From assembly GCF_030687495.1 (NCBI RefSeq), contig NZ_CP117435.1:1674001-1738000 (forward strand): a stretch of 64,000 nucleotides of DNA. Direction: 5' to 3'. A program made the translations under genes and the position numbers. This stretch comes from Pseudomonas sp. FP453. Its GTDB lineage: Bacteria; Pseudomonadota; Gammaproteobacteria; Pseudomonadales; Pseudomonadaceae. The notes below the pieces were generated by a model, which ran no database searches, was not told the DNA's origin, and saw nothing but the letters and a program-made list of their open reading frames with translations. The stretch's first letter is position 1; the number at the start of each line of letters is the position of its first letter. Below are positions 35,540 to 45,689 of this stretch, one piece after another.

Positions 35540-35593
35540 TGTGGGAGCGGGCTTGCCCGCGATGGCGATAAATCAGTCACACCAGCTCCCACA
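35540..35593. repeat. Truncated REP doublet
   Basis: TGTGGGAGCGGGCTTGCCCGCGATGGCG is followed directly by a shortened right arm, CCAGCTCCCACA, so one unit has lost most of its inner half. Confidence 0.8.
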
Positions 35594-35611
35594 GGTTTTT
35601 ACCGCGTTGTG

Positions 35612-36226
35612 TCAGTAGCCCACAGTGAAACGCTGGCGCGAGTGCTTCGGCGATTCCACTTCGTCGATCAACGCAATCGCATAGTCCGCAAAGCTGATCC
35701 AGCTGCGGCCTTCACTGCTCACCAGCAAATCATCCTGGCCCACGCGGAATGTGCCCGTGCGCTCGGTCTCCACAAACTCCGCCGACGGCGACAGGAAGGT
35801 CCAATCCAGTTCCTGCTCCTGGCGCAGCGCTGCGAGGAAGTCAGCACCCGCACTGGCTTCCGCCTTGTACTCCGGCGGAAAGCCCGGGCTGTCAATCACA
35901 CGGCTGCCATCTGGCAGCAACAGCGAACCCGCGCCGCCCACCACCAGCAGGCGTTTCACCCCGGCTTTTTTCACCGGGCCGATCACGGCGCTGGCGGGCA
36001 GGGTGGCGAAGTGTGCGGCGCTGATCACCACATCGTTGCCGCTGACCGCGTGTTGCAGGGCCTCGGCGTCCAGCGCGTCGACCTGTTTGACGGTGACGCC
36101 CGGGCGTGGGGCGAGCTTGTCGGTATTGCGGGCGATGGCGGTGACGGTATGCCCACGACGCAGCGCTTCTTCCAGCAGTTGGCTACCGGCACGGCCGGTG
36201 GCACCAATGATTGCAATCTTGCTCAT
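35612..36226 (-). CDS. NmrA-like NAD(P)-binding protein
   Basis: The 204-residue protein is an extended/atypical SDR with the Rossmann motif GATGRAGS at residues 8-15 and VTAIARNTDKL after the second strand; the catalytic YxxxK is not obvious. Relatives act as NAD(P)H-dependent oxidoreductases or redox sensors. It is the second gene of a pair with the MBL-fold gene (34-base gap), likely under the divergent LysR regulator at 37235. Confidence 0.88.
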   Translation of the reverse strand: MSKIAIIGATGRAGSQLLEEALRRGHTVTAIARNTDKLAPRPGVTVKQVDALDAEALQHAVSGNDVVISAAHFATLPASAVIGPVKKAGVKRLLVVGGAGSLLLPDGSRVIDSPGFPPEYKAEASAGADFLAALRQEQELDWTFLSPSAEFVETERTGTFRVGQDDLLVSSEGRSWISFADYAIALIDEVESPKHSRQRFTVGY

Positions 36227-36260
36227 GACGTTCTCCAGTTCGTTAAGGGTTTAAAACCAT

Positions 36261-37127
36261 TCACCACTTCATTTCGCCCTTGGCGACTTTGGCGCTGAGT
36301 TCCAGCGAGCTTTCGTCGGCGAGGGTCGGGTAACGCTTTTTCATGGCCGCGATCAGGGCCGCGGAATCCTTCGCTTTGGCCGTCTCGATGTCGAAGGCCT
36401 TGATGTAGCCGGCGGTAAAGGCCACCGATTGCAGCGTCGGGGTGCCGAGGTAGTGGCCCGGGATCACGGTCTTTGGTTTCAGCTGTTGGATGCGTTGCAG
36501 TGTCGCCAGCCAGTCTTTATGGGACTGCGCGCCCTGGGTGTCGGCCATCCACAGGTGGATGTTCTCGGCGACGACCACGCCACCGATCACGGCCTTGATC
36601 GACGGAATCCACACAAAGCTGCGGTCCGGCTGCGCGCCGTCGAGGCCGATGACCTCCAGTTGCTGGCCTTCGAGGCTCAGACTGTGGCCGGGCAGCACGT
36701 CCGGCACGATGGTTTTGGCCGGCTTGTCGGCGCCCATTTTCGGGCCCCAGAATTGCAGTTTTCCGGCGACGGTGGCCTTGATGTGATCGACCACCGGTTG
36801 TGGTGCCAGCACCTTGGCGTCGGGGAACGCGGCGGTGAGGGTGTCGAGGCCGAAGTAGTAGTCCGGGTCGCCGTGGCTGATGTAGATGGTGGTCAGGTGC
36901 TTGCCGCTGGCGCGGATCTTCTGCACCAGCTGTTCGGCCTGGGCCTTGCCGAATTGCGCGTCCACCAGGATCGCGTCTTTCGCGCCGCTGACCAGCACCG
37001 AGCTGACCGGGAAGATCGCGGCTTCGCCGGGGTTGTACACGTCGAGGGTCAGGTCGGCCGCGGCCGCATGGGCGGCGAACGCCAGGGCGGCGGTGGCCAG
37101 GGTCAAGCGTTTGAGGGTGGACAGCAT
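36261..37127 (-). CDS. Secreted MBL-fold protein with altered metal site
   Basis: The 288-residue protein has a Sec signal peptide (about residues 1-24, AAAA before DLTLDV) and an MBL-fold core. The usual HxHxDH motif reads SHGDPDYYFG at residues 84-93: His85 and Asp89 remain, but the second His is Asp87 and the last His is Tyr90. The later KTVIPGHYLG loop keeps its His. The family is found in other proteobacteria. Metal content, and therefore activity, is uncertain. Confidence 0.85.
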   Translation of the reverse strand: MLSTLKRLTLATAALAFAAHAAAADLTLDVYNPGEAAIFPVSSVLVSGAKDAILVDAQFGKAQAEQLVQKIRASGKHLTTIYISHGDPDYYFGLDTLTAAFPDAKVLAPQPVVDHIKATVAGKLQFWGPKMGADKPAKTIVPDVLPGHSLSLEGQQLEVIGLDGAQPDRSFVWIPSIKAVIGGVVVAENIHLWMADTQGAQSHKDWLATLQRIQQLKPKTVIPGHYLGTPTLQSVAFTAGYIKAFDIETAKAKDSAALIAAMKKRYPTLADESSLELSAKVAKGEMKW

Positions 37128-37166
37128 CGGGCAGCTCCAGCAGTCGATTCAAAGGATGCACAGAGC

Positions 37167-37189
37167 TTAGTTGCACCAAACGCAACTAA
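37167..37189. promoter_or_regulatory. LysR-type operator between the MBL gene and its divergent regulator
   Basis: A perfect 8-bp inverted repeat TTAGTTGC, N7, GCAACTAA fits the LysR T-N11-A pattern. It lies 40 bases before the MBL gene start and 46 before the LysR start, the expected place for a shared operator. Confidence 0.72.
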
Positions 37190-37234
37190 AAATGCGATGC
37201 TGGGACATAGTTTGTTTCTGAAATCGGGCAGATC

Positions 37235-38140
37235 ATGGATCGTCTTCAAGCAATGCGCGTGTTTGTCACTGTGGTGGACCTGGGCAGCCAGTCCGCCGCC
37301 GCCGATCATCTGGACCTGTCGCGCCCGGTGGTCTCGCGCTACCTGGCGGAGCTGGAAGACTGGGTCGGCGCGCGCCTGCTGCACCGCACCACGCGCAAGC
37401 TCAGCCTGACCGCCGCCGGCAGCGAAACCCTGCCGCGTTGCCGGCAACTGCTGGAACTGAGCTGCGACATGCAGGCCGCCGTCAGCGAACCGGATGACGC
37501 GCCCCGTGGCCTGTTGCGCCTGAGCGTGAGCACCTCGTTCGGCCAGGCGCAGTTGGCCGACGCCATCGCCGACTACGTCAAGCGCTACCCGCTGGTGACG
37601 GTGGACATGCAAATGCTCGACCGCACGGTGAACCTGGTGGATGAACGCATCGACCTGGCCATCCGCACCAGCACAGACCTGGACCCCAACCTGATCGCCC
37701 GGCGCCTGACCGTCTGTCGTTCGGTGGTGTGCGCCAGCCCTGCGTATCTGCTGGAGCATCCGGCGCCGCAGAAAGTCGAGGACCTCGCGCGGCACAACTG
37801 CCTCACCCACTCCTATTTCGGCAAAAGCCTGTGGCATTTCGAAGAGGGCGGTGAGCACGTGTCGGTGCCGGTGCACGGCAATATCACCGCCAACGAGGCC
37901 AGCACCCTGTTGCGCGTGACGCTGGCCGGGGCCGGCATCGGCATGCTGCCCAGTTATCAGGCGGGTGATCACATCCGCCGTGGCGAACTGGTGCGCCTGC
38001 TGCCCGCGGCCGAGCCCCGGCAGATGAACATCTACGCGGTATACGCCTCGCGCAAGCACATGCCGTCGGCGTTGCGCAGCCTGTTGGATTTTCTGGTGGA
38101 GAGGTTTCCGCAGGAGCCTGCGTGGGACGTCGGTCTCTGA
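37235..38140 (+). CDS. LysR family transcriptional regulator
   Basis: The 301-residue regulator begins MDRLQAMRVFVTVVDLGSQSAAADHLDLSRPVVSRYLAELE, with the winged helix at about residues 1-60, and is of the CrgA/YhjC-like branch (HRTTRKLSLTAAG). It is divergent from the MBL-NmrA pair, with a perfect inverted repeat in the shared 107-base spacer. It probably controls that pair. Confidence 0.93.
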   Translation: MDRLQAMRVFVTVVDLGSQSAAADHLDLSRPVVSRYLAELEDWVGARLLHRTTRKLSLTAAGSETLPRCRQLLELSCDMQAAVSEPDDAPRGLLRLSVSTSFGQAQLADAIADYVKRYPLVTVDMQMLDRTVNLVDERIDLAIRTSTDLDPNLIARRLTVCRSVVCASPAYLLEHPAPQKVEDLARHNCLTHSYFGKSLWHFEEGGEHVSVPVHGNITANEASTLLRVTLAGAGIGMLPSYQAGDHIRRGELVRLLPAAEPRQMNIYAVYASRKHMPSALRSLLDFLVERFPQEPAWDVGL

Positions 38141-38240
38141 GCCAATATAAGCAGATTGAATAGGGGCCAATAATGGCAACTCGCCCTGGCTGGCCTATGC
38201 TTTAAACAGCACCCTGTAGTCCCGCTCAGAGGTCTGTGCC

Positions 38241-38417
38241 ATGAGCATTAAAACCAGAAAGTACCTGATGATTTTCTCCCTCTGCGCGGTTGCCAGTGCG
38301 CTGTACGGCACTGCCGCCTACCGCGTCGAGCAAACCCGCATGCAGCCGAGCTTTGCGATCAGCTGTCATCAGGACCAGTGTGTACCGCATACCGGCAGTT
38401 TCAGCGCGTTGCGCTAG
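38241..38417 (+). CDS. Small exported or membrane-anchored protein (58 aa)
   Basis: A 58-residue frame starts MSIKTRKYLMIFSLCAVASA: a basic N-terminus, then one hydrophobic stretch (about residues 8-26), then a hydrophilic tail with two cysteines (SCHQDQC) and an HTGSFSALR end. The CAGAGG sequence before the ATG is a usable RBS. No family recognised. A REP doublet follows the stop. It may be a membrane-anchored or secreted Cys-containing peptide. Confidence 0.62.
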   Translation: MSIKTRKYLMIFSLCAVASALYGTAAYRVEQTRMQPSFAISCHQDQCVPHTGSFSALR

Positions 38418-38441
38418 AAATTGTGGCGATGAAGATCTAAA

Positions 38442-38530
38442 TGTGGGAGCGGGCTTGCCCGCGATTGCGGTGTGCCAGCAAAAGCTGTTTCAACTGAACC
38501 ACCGCTATCGCGGGCAGGCCCGCTCCCACA
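38442..38530. repeat. REP doublet
   Basis: Inverted units with the GCGGGC variant: TGTGGGAGCGGGCTTGCC and the matching right arm ending CCCGCTCCCACA. Confidence 0.92.
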
Positions 38531-38548
38531 CAAGCCAGTGCCCACCTT

Positions 38549-39427
38549 TTAGCTCGGTGTTACTTCGGCCTTCAATTGCTCACGAAACGCCTTCGGCGAA
38601 AACCCCACCCGTCGGCGAAACAGTCGCGAGAAGTTGGTCGGGTCGGAGAAACCCAGCACTTCGGACATCTCATTGATACTCATGCTGGTGTAAGTCAGCA
38701 GGCGCTTGGCTTCCAGCAACTGGCGGTCATGCATGATCTGCAACGCCGGTTGCCCACCCAACTCCCGACACGTGCCGTTCAGGTGTGAGACCGAGATCCC
38801 CAGCTTGTGGGCCAGATCCTCGATCTTCGGATGCTCGCGGTAATGCTGTTCGACCAGTTGGGTAAACCGCCGGAAATACTCGCGCCCGCGCGGTGCCCGT
38901 GGGTGGCGGCGCTGGATCGCCTGGCGGCTGATCCATACCAGCAGCACGCTGACCAGGGCGTGCATCATCATGTCCCGCGCCGGTTGTTCATCGGCGTATT
39001 CGTCCTGCAGGCGGGCGAACTGGTGGTTGAGGTAGTCGCTGTCCTTGCCCGCCGGATAATTTCCCAGTGCCTGCAGGCCGTCTACCGTGGCCCCCAGTTG
39101 CGCCTGCAAGTGGCTGACCAGTGGCGCCGCCAGTGTCACCACATAACCCTCGACGTCTTCGGCAAACCGAAACCCATGCACGCACAGCGGCGGCAGCACT
39201 TGCAGCGTCGCTTCGTTGATCGTGGTGCGTTGGCCTTCGATTTCCAGGTGAGCCTGGCCTTTGTGCACATACAACAACTGGCACAGATCCGCGTGCCGGT
39301 GGGGCTGGATTTCCCACTGGTATTCCCGACTGCGCCGGGAAATGGTTTCGCAGTGCAACAAATCGGGGGTCGGCCATTGCTGATCCTCCCCGTAAAGCTT
39401 GAAGACCGGAATCGCGGTTTTGGTCAT
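38549..39427 (-). CDS. pobR: AraC/XylS regulator PobR
   Basis: The 292-residue regulator has a cupin-type effector domain (QPHRHADLCQLLYVHKGQAHLEIEG at about residues 40-65) and C-terminal AraC helix-turn-helices (HPKIEDLAHKLGISVSHLNGTCRELGGQ and LGFSDPTNFSRLFRRRVGFSPKAFR). It is divergent from pobA with a 180-base spacer, the same arrangement as in other Pseudomonas species, where it activates pobA with 4-hydroxybenzoate. Name given from sequence type plus context. Confidence 0.88.
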   Translation of the reverse strand: MTKTAIPVFKLYGEDQQWPTPDLLHCETISRRSREYQWEIQPHRHADLCQLLYVHKGQAHLEIEGQRTTINEATLQVLPPLCVHGFRFAEDVEGYVVTLAAPLVSHLQAQLGATVDGLQALGNYPAGKDSDYLNHQFARLQDEYADEQPARDMMMHALVSVLLVWISRQAIQRRHPRAPRGREYFRRFTQLVEQHYREHPKIEDLAHKLGISVSHLNGTCRELGGQPALQIMHDRQLLEAKRLLTYTSMSINEMSEVLGFSDPTNFSRLFRRRVGFSPKAFREQLKAEVTPS

Positions 39428-39532
39428 GGTTTCAATCCGATACCCAGGAGAGTGGTGCGGTAATCGCCCCGATTGGCAAAAAGCGCAGGCTTTGGCTCAG
39501 TTTTCACCTTCTTATGCCGGCCACTCAAGTGA

Positions 39533-40801
<1,269 letters not shown>

Positions 40802-40839
40802 TAGGCATAACGAAGATTCAACTGTAGGAACATGGCCCC

Positions 40840-40942
40840 TGTGGGAGCTGGCTTGCCTGCGATGGCATCAACTGGGTTTGCCTGATGTACCGAGGTGTCT
40901 GCATCGCAGGCAAGCCAGCTCCCACACAAGCCAGCTCCCACA
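40840..40942. repeat. REP doublet with extra right-arm fragment
   Basis: A left unit at 40840 pairs with a right unit ending CCAGCTCCCACA at 40926, followed immediately by a further copy of AAGCCAGCTCCCACA (to 40942). The right end therefore looks like a partial duplication. Confidence 0.88.
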
Positions 40943-40967
40943 GTTTTTGACCGCATTTCAATCTTGC

Positions 40968-41807
40968 TTAAGGGCTGTAGTACCCGACCGCCACCATGAA
41001 ATGCCCGCTCTTGCGCAAATACGCATGCTTGTTCTCCACCTTGCCCGTCACCGGGTTCTTCCAGCGGTATTTGTATTCCCCCTGGTCCTGCTCGGCCATC
41101 AGCTTGAGGATCGGTTCGCCCACCGGCTTGCCGTCGGGGTCCTTGATCTTGCTGAAGTCGGTGTTGATCAGCCGCAGGTTGGTGCCATGGGCCACGTAGC
41201 GCCCGGTGTTGAGATCGACCACAAACACATACAGGTCATCCTGGAGGAAGCCGCCCTGCAAGGAATTGATCGCCTTGAGCGTGCCGGCCTCATCCTTGAC
41301 CAGCGCGTCCACCGCCTTGTTGCGCAGCGCCCGCGCCTGTTCCGGGGTGGCCCGGGGCAAGTAGTAACCCACAGCGAGGATGCGTTCGTCGACGCGCTGG
41401 TAGAACACGTGTTTGTGTTCGACCTTGCCGTCGTTCCAGTTTTGCCAGCGGTAGTCGGCCTGCTGGATGCCTTGGCCTTCCGGCACCTTGAGTGCGTCCT
41501 TGAATGACTGGCGCAGATCCGGCCCGAGCACTTCGCTCACCTCACGCCCGATCAAGGCGGAAGAGGGCCCGCCGCTGGCCAGCAGCACGCCCTGGGTATC
41601 GACCACGAATACATAGCGGTCCTGGTCGATGAATTCGCCCTGGCGACTGAAGGCGGCGAACGCCTTGTCGCCCTGGGTCTGGTAATACGCCAAGGCTTTT
41701 TCCAGCAAAGCCTTGGCGGCTTGCGCGTCCGCTTCCTCAACGGTTGCGGCGTGTACCTGGCTGCAACACAACAGCAGCAGCCAGGTGATGCGCAGCATTG
41801 CCTTCAT
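40968..41807 (-). CDS. Secreted tandem Cache-domain protein
   Basis: The 279-residue protein has a signal peptide (residues 1-20, QVHA before ATVEEA) followed by two Cache-like halves: residues about 35-145 (QGDKAFAAFSRQGEFIDQDRYVFVVDTQGVLLASGG) and 160-278 (INSLQGGFLQDDLYVFVVDLNTG...RKSGHFMVAVGYY). No kinase, GGDEF or methyl-accepting domain is attached. It is third in line after cynT and cynS (54-base gap), so it may be induced by cyanate. Function of this secreted sensor-type protein is unknown. Confidence 0.82.
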   Translation of the reverse strand: MKAMLRITWLLLLCCSQVHAATVEEADAQAAKALLEKALAYYQTQGDKAFAAFSRQGEFIDQDRYVFVVDTQGVLLASGGPSSALIGREVSEVLGPDLRQSFKDALKVPEGQGIQQADYRWQNWNDGKVEHKHVFYQRVDERILAVGYYLPRATPEQARALRNKAVDALVKDEAGTLKAINSLQGGFLQDDLYVFVVDLNTGRYVAHGTNLRLINTDFSKIKDPDGKPVGEPILKLMAEQDQGEYKYRWKNPVTGKVENKHAYLRKSGHFMVAVGYYSP

Positions 41808-41861
41808 GGTCCGTCCCTCGTTCTTGTCTGTGTGCCAAGAGCGTAGACGGTCGGCGCCGAT

Positions 41862-42332
41862 TCAGAAGGGTTTGGTGGGCAGGTACTTGCCATCCAGGGT
41901 GATCACCGCGCGGGAGCCACCGTCCGGGTCTGCGACTTTCTTGATGTCCAGCTTGAAGTTGATCGCGCTGATGATGCCGTCGCCAAATTGCTCGTGCACC
42001 AGGGCCTTGAGGGTGGAGCCGTAGACCTGCAGCATTTCGTAGAAACGGTACATCGTCGGGTCGGTCGGCACGCCAGCGGGGAAGCTGCCGCGCAGGGGCA
42101 CGCTTTGCAGCAGGCGGCTGGCGTCCTGGTCGAGGCCGAGCTTGTCGCAGACCACGTCGGCGGCTTCTTTAGGCAACGGGTGCTGGCCGAGCAGGGCGGC
42201 GGTGACAAACGCCAGGCTCAGGCCGGTGCCGTCGGTGAGGTCCTGCCAGGACAGGTTCTTGCGCGCCTTGAGGTCGATCACGGTATCGGCCAGGGCCAGG
42301 CGTGGGGTTTGCGCGAATTGAGCTTGCAACAT
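41862..42332 (-). CDS. cynS: Cyanase (cyanate hydratase) CynS
   Basis: The 156-residue decameric enzyme converts cyanate and bicarbonate to ammonia and CO2. The catalytic residues Arg96 and Glu99 (TMYRFYEML) and Ser122 (GDGIISAIN) are all present at the E. coli positions. The N-terminal helical bundle (1-80) precedes the dimerisation/active-site domain. It lies 30 bases after the carbonic anhydrase gene cynT and is regulated with it by cynR. Confidence 0.97.
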   Translation of the reverse strand: MLQAQFAQTPRLALADTVIDLKARKNLSWQDLTDGTGLSLAFVTAALLGQHPLPKEAADVVCDKLGLDQDASRLLQSVPLRGSFPAGVPTDPTMYRFYEMLQVYGSTLKALVHEQFGDGIISAINFKLDIKKVADPDGGSRAVITLDGKYLPTKPF

Positions 42333-42362
42333 GGTGATGTCCTCTGGGTTTGGAAAGGGGGT

Positions 42363-42995
42363 TCAGGCGTGAACCTGGGGTTGATCCAGCAGCGCGACGA
42401 AGCGCCCGCTGCGGTGGTCGAGGGCGTCGATGGCGCCGGTTTCGATGTCGTACACCCAGCCGTGCAGGGTCAGCCGGCCTTGTTCCAGCGCCAGGGCGAC
42501 GGAGGGGTGGGTCTTGAGGTTGGCCAGTTGTGCCACCACGTTTTCGCGCACCAAGGCGTTCAGGCGGGCGGCGTCCGAGAGGTGGTCACGGGCGGCGTTG
42601 ATCACCTTGGCCGACTCGGCGTGGCGCAACCAATTGGCCACGGCCGGCAGGTGATCCAGGCATTTGCAGGTGGAGATCGCGGTCATCGCGCCGCAGTCCG
42701 AGTGGCCGCAGATCACAATGTCGCTGACCCCCAGCACCGCTACCGCGTATTCGACGGTGGCCGACACGCCGCCAGGCTCCGGTCCGTAGGACGGCACAAT
42801 GTTGCCGGCGTTGCGGATGACGAATAGATCGCCAGGTTCCTGCTGGGTCAGCAGCTCCGGGACGACACGGCTGTCGGAGCAGGACACAAACAAGGTGCCG
42901 GGGCTTTGGGTGGTCGCCAGGTGTTTGAACAGGTCGCTGCGTTGGGCAAAGGCTTCGCTCTGGAATTTGCGGAAGCCGTCGATGAGATGCTGCAT
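42363..42995 (-). CDS. cynT: Beta-carbonic anhydrase CynT
   Basis: The 210-residue beta-class enzyme supplies bicarbonate for cyanase and prevents its loss as CO2. Zinc ligands Cys39, His98 and Cys101 and the catalytic dyad Asp41/Arg43 ([19 protein letters not shown]) are visible. The frame extends to 43085, but the ATG at 42995 has AAGGAGAATCACC upstream and gives [12 protein letters not shown], the family start. First gene of cynT-cynS. Confidence 0.96.
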   Translation of the reverse strand: MQHLIDGFRKFQSEAFAQRSDLFKHLATTQSPGTLFVSCSDSRVVPELLTQQEPGDLFVIRNAGNIVPSYGPEPGGVSATVEYAVAVLGVSDIVICGHSDCGAMTAISTCKCLDHLPAVANWLRHAESAKVINAARDHLSDAARLNALVRENVVAQLANLKTHPSVALALEQGRLTLHGWVYDIETGAIDALDHRSGRFVALLDQPQVHA

Positions 42996-43061
42996 GGTGA
43001 TTCTCCTTGCGTCGCTGATGGGGCAAGGATGGAAGTTTTCAGCTATAGCGTCCAAGACCGG

Positions 43062-43081
43062 CTTATTATAGTTTCTATAAG
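43062..43081. promoter_or_regulatory. CynR-type operator
   Basis: CTTAT, N10, ATAAG (with inner TATAG...TATA symmetry) lies between divergent cynT and cynR, 26 bases before cynR. It fits a LysR-type binding site for autoregulation and cyanate-dependent activation of cynTS. Confidence 0.72.
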
Positions 43082-43107
43082 TCATGCCTATAGTTGGAGT
43101 GCCGTTG

Positions 43108-43971
43108 ATGTTGTTGCGCCATATCCGTTACCTGCTGGCCGTTGCCGAGCATCGCAATTTCACCCGGGCTGCCGAGGCGCTGCATGTGTCGCAGCCGACC
43201 TTGTCGCAACAGATCAAGCAGCTCGAAGAAACCCTGGGTGCGCCGCTGCTGGACCGCTCCGGGCGCAGCATCAGCCTGACCGACGCCGGTGAGGCCTATG
43301 TGCGTTTTGCGCGCCTGGCCTTGCAGGACCTGCAGGCCGGCACCCGCGCCATGCATGACGTGCAGGACCTGAGCCGCGGCCACCTGCGCCTGGCGATGAC
43401 ACCGACCTTTACCGCCTACCTGATCGGCCCGCTGCTGGCGCGCTTCAACGCCCTGTATCCGGGGATCACGGTCAGTGTCGAAGAGCTGACCCAGGACCGC
43501 ATGGAAGCCGCGCTGACCGAGGACGTGCTGGACATCGGCATCGGCTTTACCGGCGAACACCTGCCGGATATCGCGTGTGAGGCGCTGTTCGTCGAGGCGC
43601 TCAGCGTGGTCGTCAGCGCCAGCCACCCGGCGTTGCAGGCGCCGTCGTGGCTGGAACAGCCCATGGTGCTGTTGAACCCTGGCTTCGCGACCCGCCGCTA
43701 TATCGATGATTATTGCCGCCAGCAGGGGGTGAAACCGCCCATCGCCATGGAGGCCAATTCCATCAGCGCGATCATTGAAATCGTGCGTAATACCGCGTTG
43801 GCCACCATCCTGCCCAGCGCGATTGCCTCGGCCCATCCGGGGTTGCACGCGGTGACGATCACCCCCGCGTTGCCGCAGCGCACGGTGGCCCTGTTGAGTC
43901 GCCAGGGCGCCTATCGCAGCGCCGCGTGCACGGCGTTTGTCGAACTGATCAAGGCCATGCCGAATGTTTAG
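43108..43971 (+). CDS. cynR: LysR family cyn operon activator CynR
   Basis: The 287-residue regulator starts [44 protein letters not shown], closely following the CynR pattern. It is divergent from cynTS and expected to activate them with cyanate. The ATG at 43108 is preferred over an in-frame ATG at 43084 because that earlier codon overlaps the operator. A 246-base region follows, before the glutamine-synthetase-like gene, with no other gene. Confidence 0.93.
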   Translation: MLLRHIRYLLAVAEHRNFTRAAEALHVSQPTLSQQIKQLEETLGAPLLDRSGRSISLTDAGEAYVRFARLALQDLQAGTRAMHDVQDLSRGHLRLAMTPTFTAYLIGPLLARFNALYPGITVSVEELTQDRMEAALTEDVLDIGIGFTGEHLPDIACEALFVEALSVVVSASHPALQAPSWLEQPMVLLNPGFATRRYIDDYCRQQGVKPPIAMEANSISAIIEIVRNTALATILPSAIASAHPGLHAVTITPALPQRTVALLSRQGAYRSAACTAFVELIKAMPNV

Positions 43972-44217
43972 CCAAGCTGCAACCAAACTCCGTCAACCCT
44001 GAATTTAACCAACTATCCGGGCGTGTGACGCTGCCGGGCATCGACCTCACTGTGATCCCCCATGGACGGTTCCCCCGACACGCTTCCCGAGCTGGCTTTC
44101 TGGGCACTGTTCCACTGCCGGCACGCGCGCCCACCAGACGCCATTCTCCTACGTTGATCCGCCCCCCGTAGGGCGTGCACTTGCGCGCCTGCCTGACGCA
44201 CACGTATGAGAATTCCC

Positions 44218-45588
44218 ATGAGTGACTTTGCCTGCCTGCACGAAGCCCACACCTTTCTTGCGCAACACCCGGACATCGAGATGTTCGAGCTGTTTATCCT
44301 CGACAACAACGGCGTGCCACGGGGCAAACTCCTGCACCGCGATGAGCTGTTGGCGGTGTACGAAAGCGGCCGGCCGTTGCCCAGCACCATCCTCGGCTTG
44401 ACCATCAATGGCGATGACGTGGAAGACTCCGGGCTGGTCTGGGATGTGGGCGACATCGACTGCCGCGCCTACCCGATCAGCGGCAGTTTGCAGCGCATGC
44501 CGTGGCGCTTGATTCCGACGGCGGCGGTGCAAGTCAGCATGCATCCGACAGAAGGATTACCCGCTACCGTGGCCGATCCCCGGCATTTGCTGGCGAGGGT
44601 GATCGACGGGCTCAAGGCCGACGGGTATTACCCGGTGATGGCGGCCGAACTGGAGTTCTACCTGCTGGACCAGAAGCCCGACAGCCATGGCCGCCCGCAA
44701 CCGGCGCGGGATGTGGACGGCGGGCGCCCGCGTTCCACCCAGGTTTACGGCCTGCGTGAGCTGGAGCAGATCGAGCCGTTCCTCGCCGACCTCTACAGTG
44801 CCTGCAAACTGCAAGGCATCCCGGCGCGGACGGCGATCTCCGAATACGCCCCGGGCCAGGTGGAAATCACCCTGGAACACCGCTCCGACGCCCTGCAAGC
44901 GATGGACGAAGCCGTGCGCTACAAGCGCCTGGTCAAGGGCGTGGCGCACAAACACGGGATGACCGCCTGCTTCATGGCCAAGCCGTTCGACGACTTGGCC
45001 GGCACCGGCATGCACATGCACGTGAGCCTGGCGGACGCCGAGGGCCGCAACCTGTTCGCCAGCGAGGCCGCCGATGGCACGCCGCTGCTGCGCCAGGCAG
45101 TGGGCGGCATGCTCAGCACCTTGTTCGACTCGCTGTTGCTGTTCTGCCCCAACGCCAACTCCTACCGGCGCTTCCAGACCAATAGCTACGCGCCGCTGGC
45201 CGCCACCTGGGGCGTGGACAACCGCACCGTCAGCCTGCGCGTGCCCGGCGGGCCGGCCAACTCCCGGCACATCGAACACCGCATCTGCGGCGCCGACGCC
45301 AACCCTTACCTGGCGGCCGCCGCGATCCTCGCCGGCATCCATCGCGGCATCCGCGAACACCGCGACCCCGGCGCACCGGTGGAAGGCAACGGCTACGCCC
45401 AGGCCAAGGAGCTGTTGCCCACCGACTGGCTGACCACCTTGCGTGCGCTGGAAGCTTCCAGCTGGGCGCGGGACGCGTTTGGCCGCGAGTTCCTCAACGT
45501 CTACCTGGCGGTCAAACGCGCCGAATACCGCCAGTTCATGGGCGAGGTCGGCGAGCAGGATTGGCGTTGGTATCTGCATCAAGCCTGA
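44218..45588 (+). CDS. Glutamine synthetase family protein, probably gamma-glutamylpolyamine synthetase
   Basis: The 456-residue enzyme has the glutamine synthetase fold: beta-grasp N-terminus (FELFILDNNGVPRGKLLHRDELL), ATP/metal motifs AAELEFYLLD and GTGMHMHVSL, and NSYRRF and NRTVSLRVPGGPANSRHIEHRICGADANPYLA. Sequence and length fit the PuuA/Spu glutamylpolyamine ligase branch rather than GlnA, as the adenylylation loop tyrosine is not seen. An in-frame ATG at 44206 is the alternative start. It stands alone, without other puu genes adjacent. Confidence 0.86.
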   Translation: MSDFACLHEAHTFLAQHPDIEMFELFILDNNGVPRGKLLHRDELLAVYESGRPLPSTILGLTINGDDVEDSGLVWDVGDIDCRAYPISGSLQRMPWRLIPTAAVQVSMHPTEGLPATVADPRHLLARVIDGLKADGYYPVMAAELEFYLLDQKPDSHGRPQPARDVDGGRPRSTQVYGLRELEQIEPFLADLYSACKLQGIPARTAISEYAPGQVEITLEHRSDALQAMDEAVRYKRLVKGVAHKHGMTACFMAKPFDDLAGTGMHMHVSLADAEGRNLFASEAADGTPLLRQAVGGMLSTLFDSLLLFCPNANSYRRFQTNSYAPLAATWGVDNRTVSLRVPGGPANSRHIEHRICGADANPYLAAAAILAGIHRGIREHRDPGAPVEGNGYAQAKELLPTDWLTTLRALEASSWARDAFGREFLNVYLAVKRAEYRQFMGEVGEQDWRWYLHQA

Positions 45589-45689
45589 TCGGGTTTGCGG
45601 TGGTGAAGGCTTCGACCTTTTTTTCACGTTGCAGTGGTTAAGCTGCGGCATAAGGTCGTTCACTATCGTTTCCTTCATATGGGCCCGTG

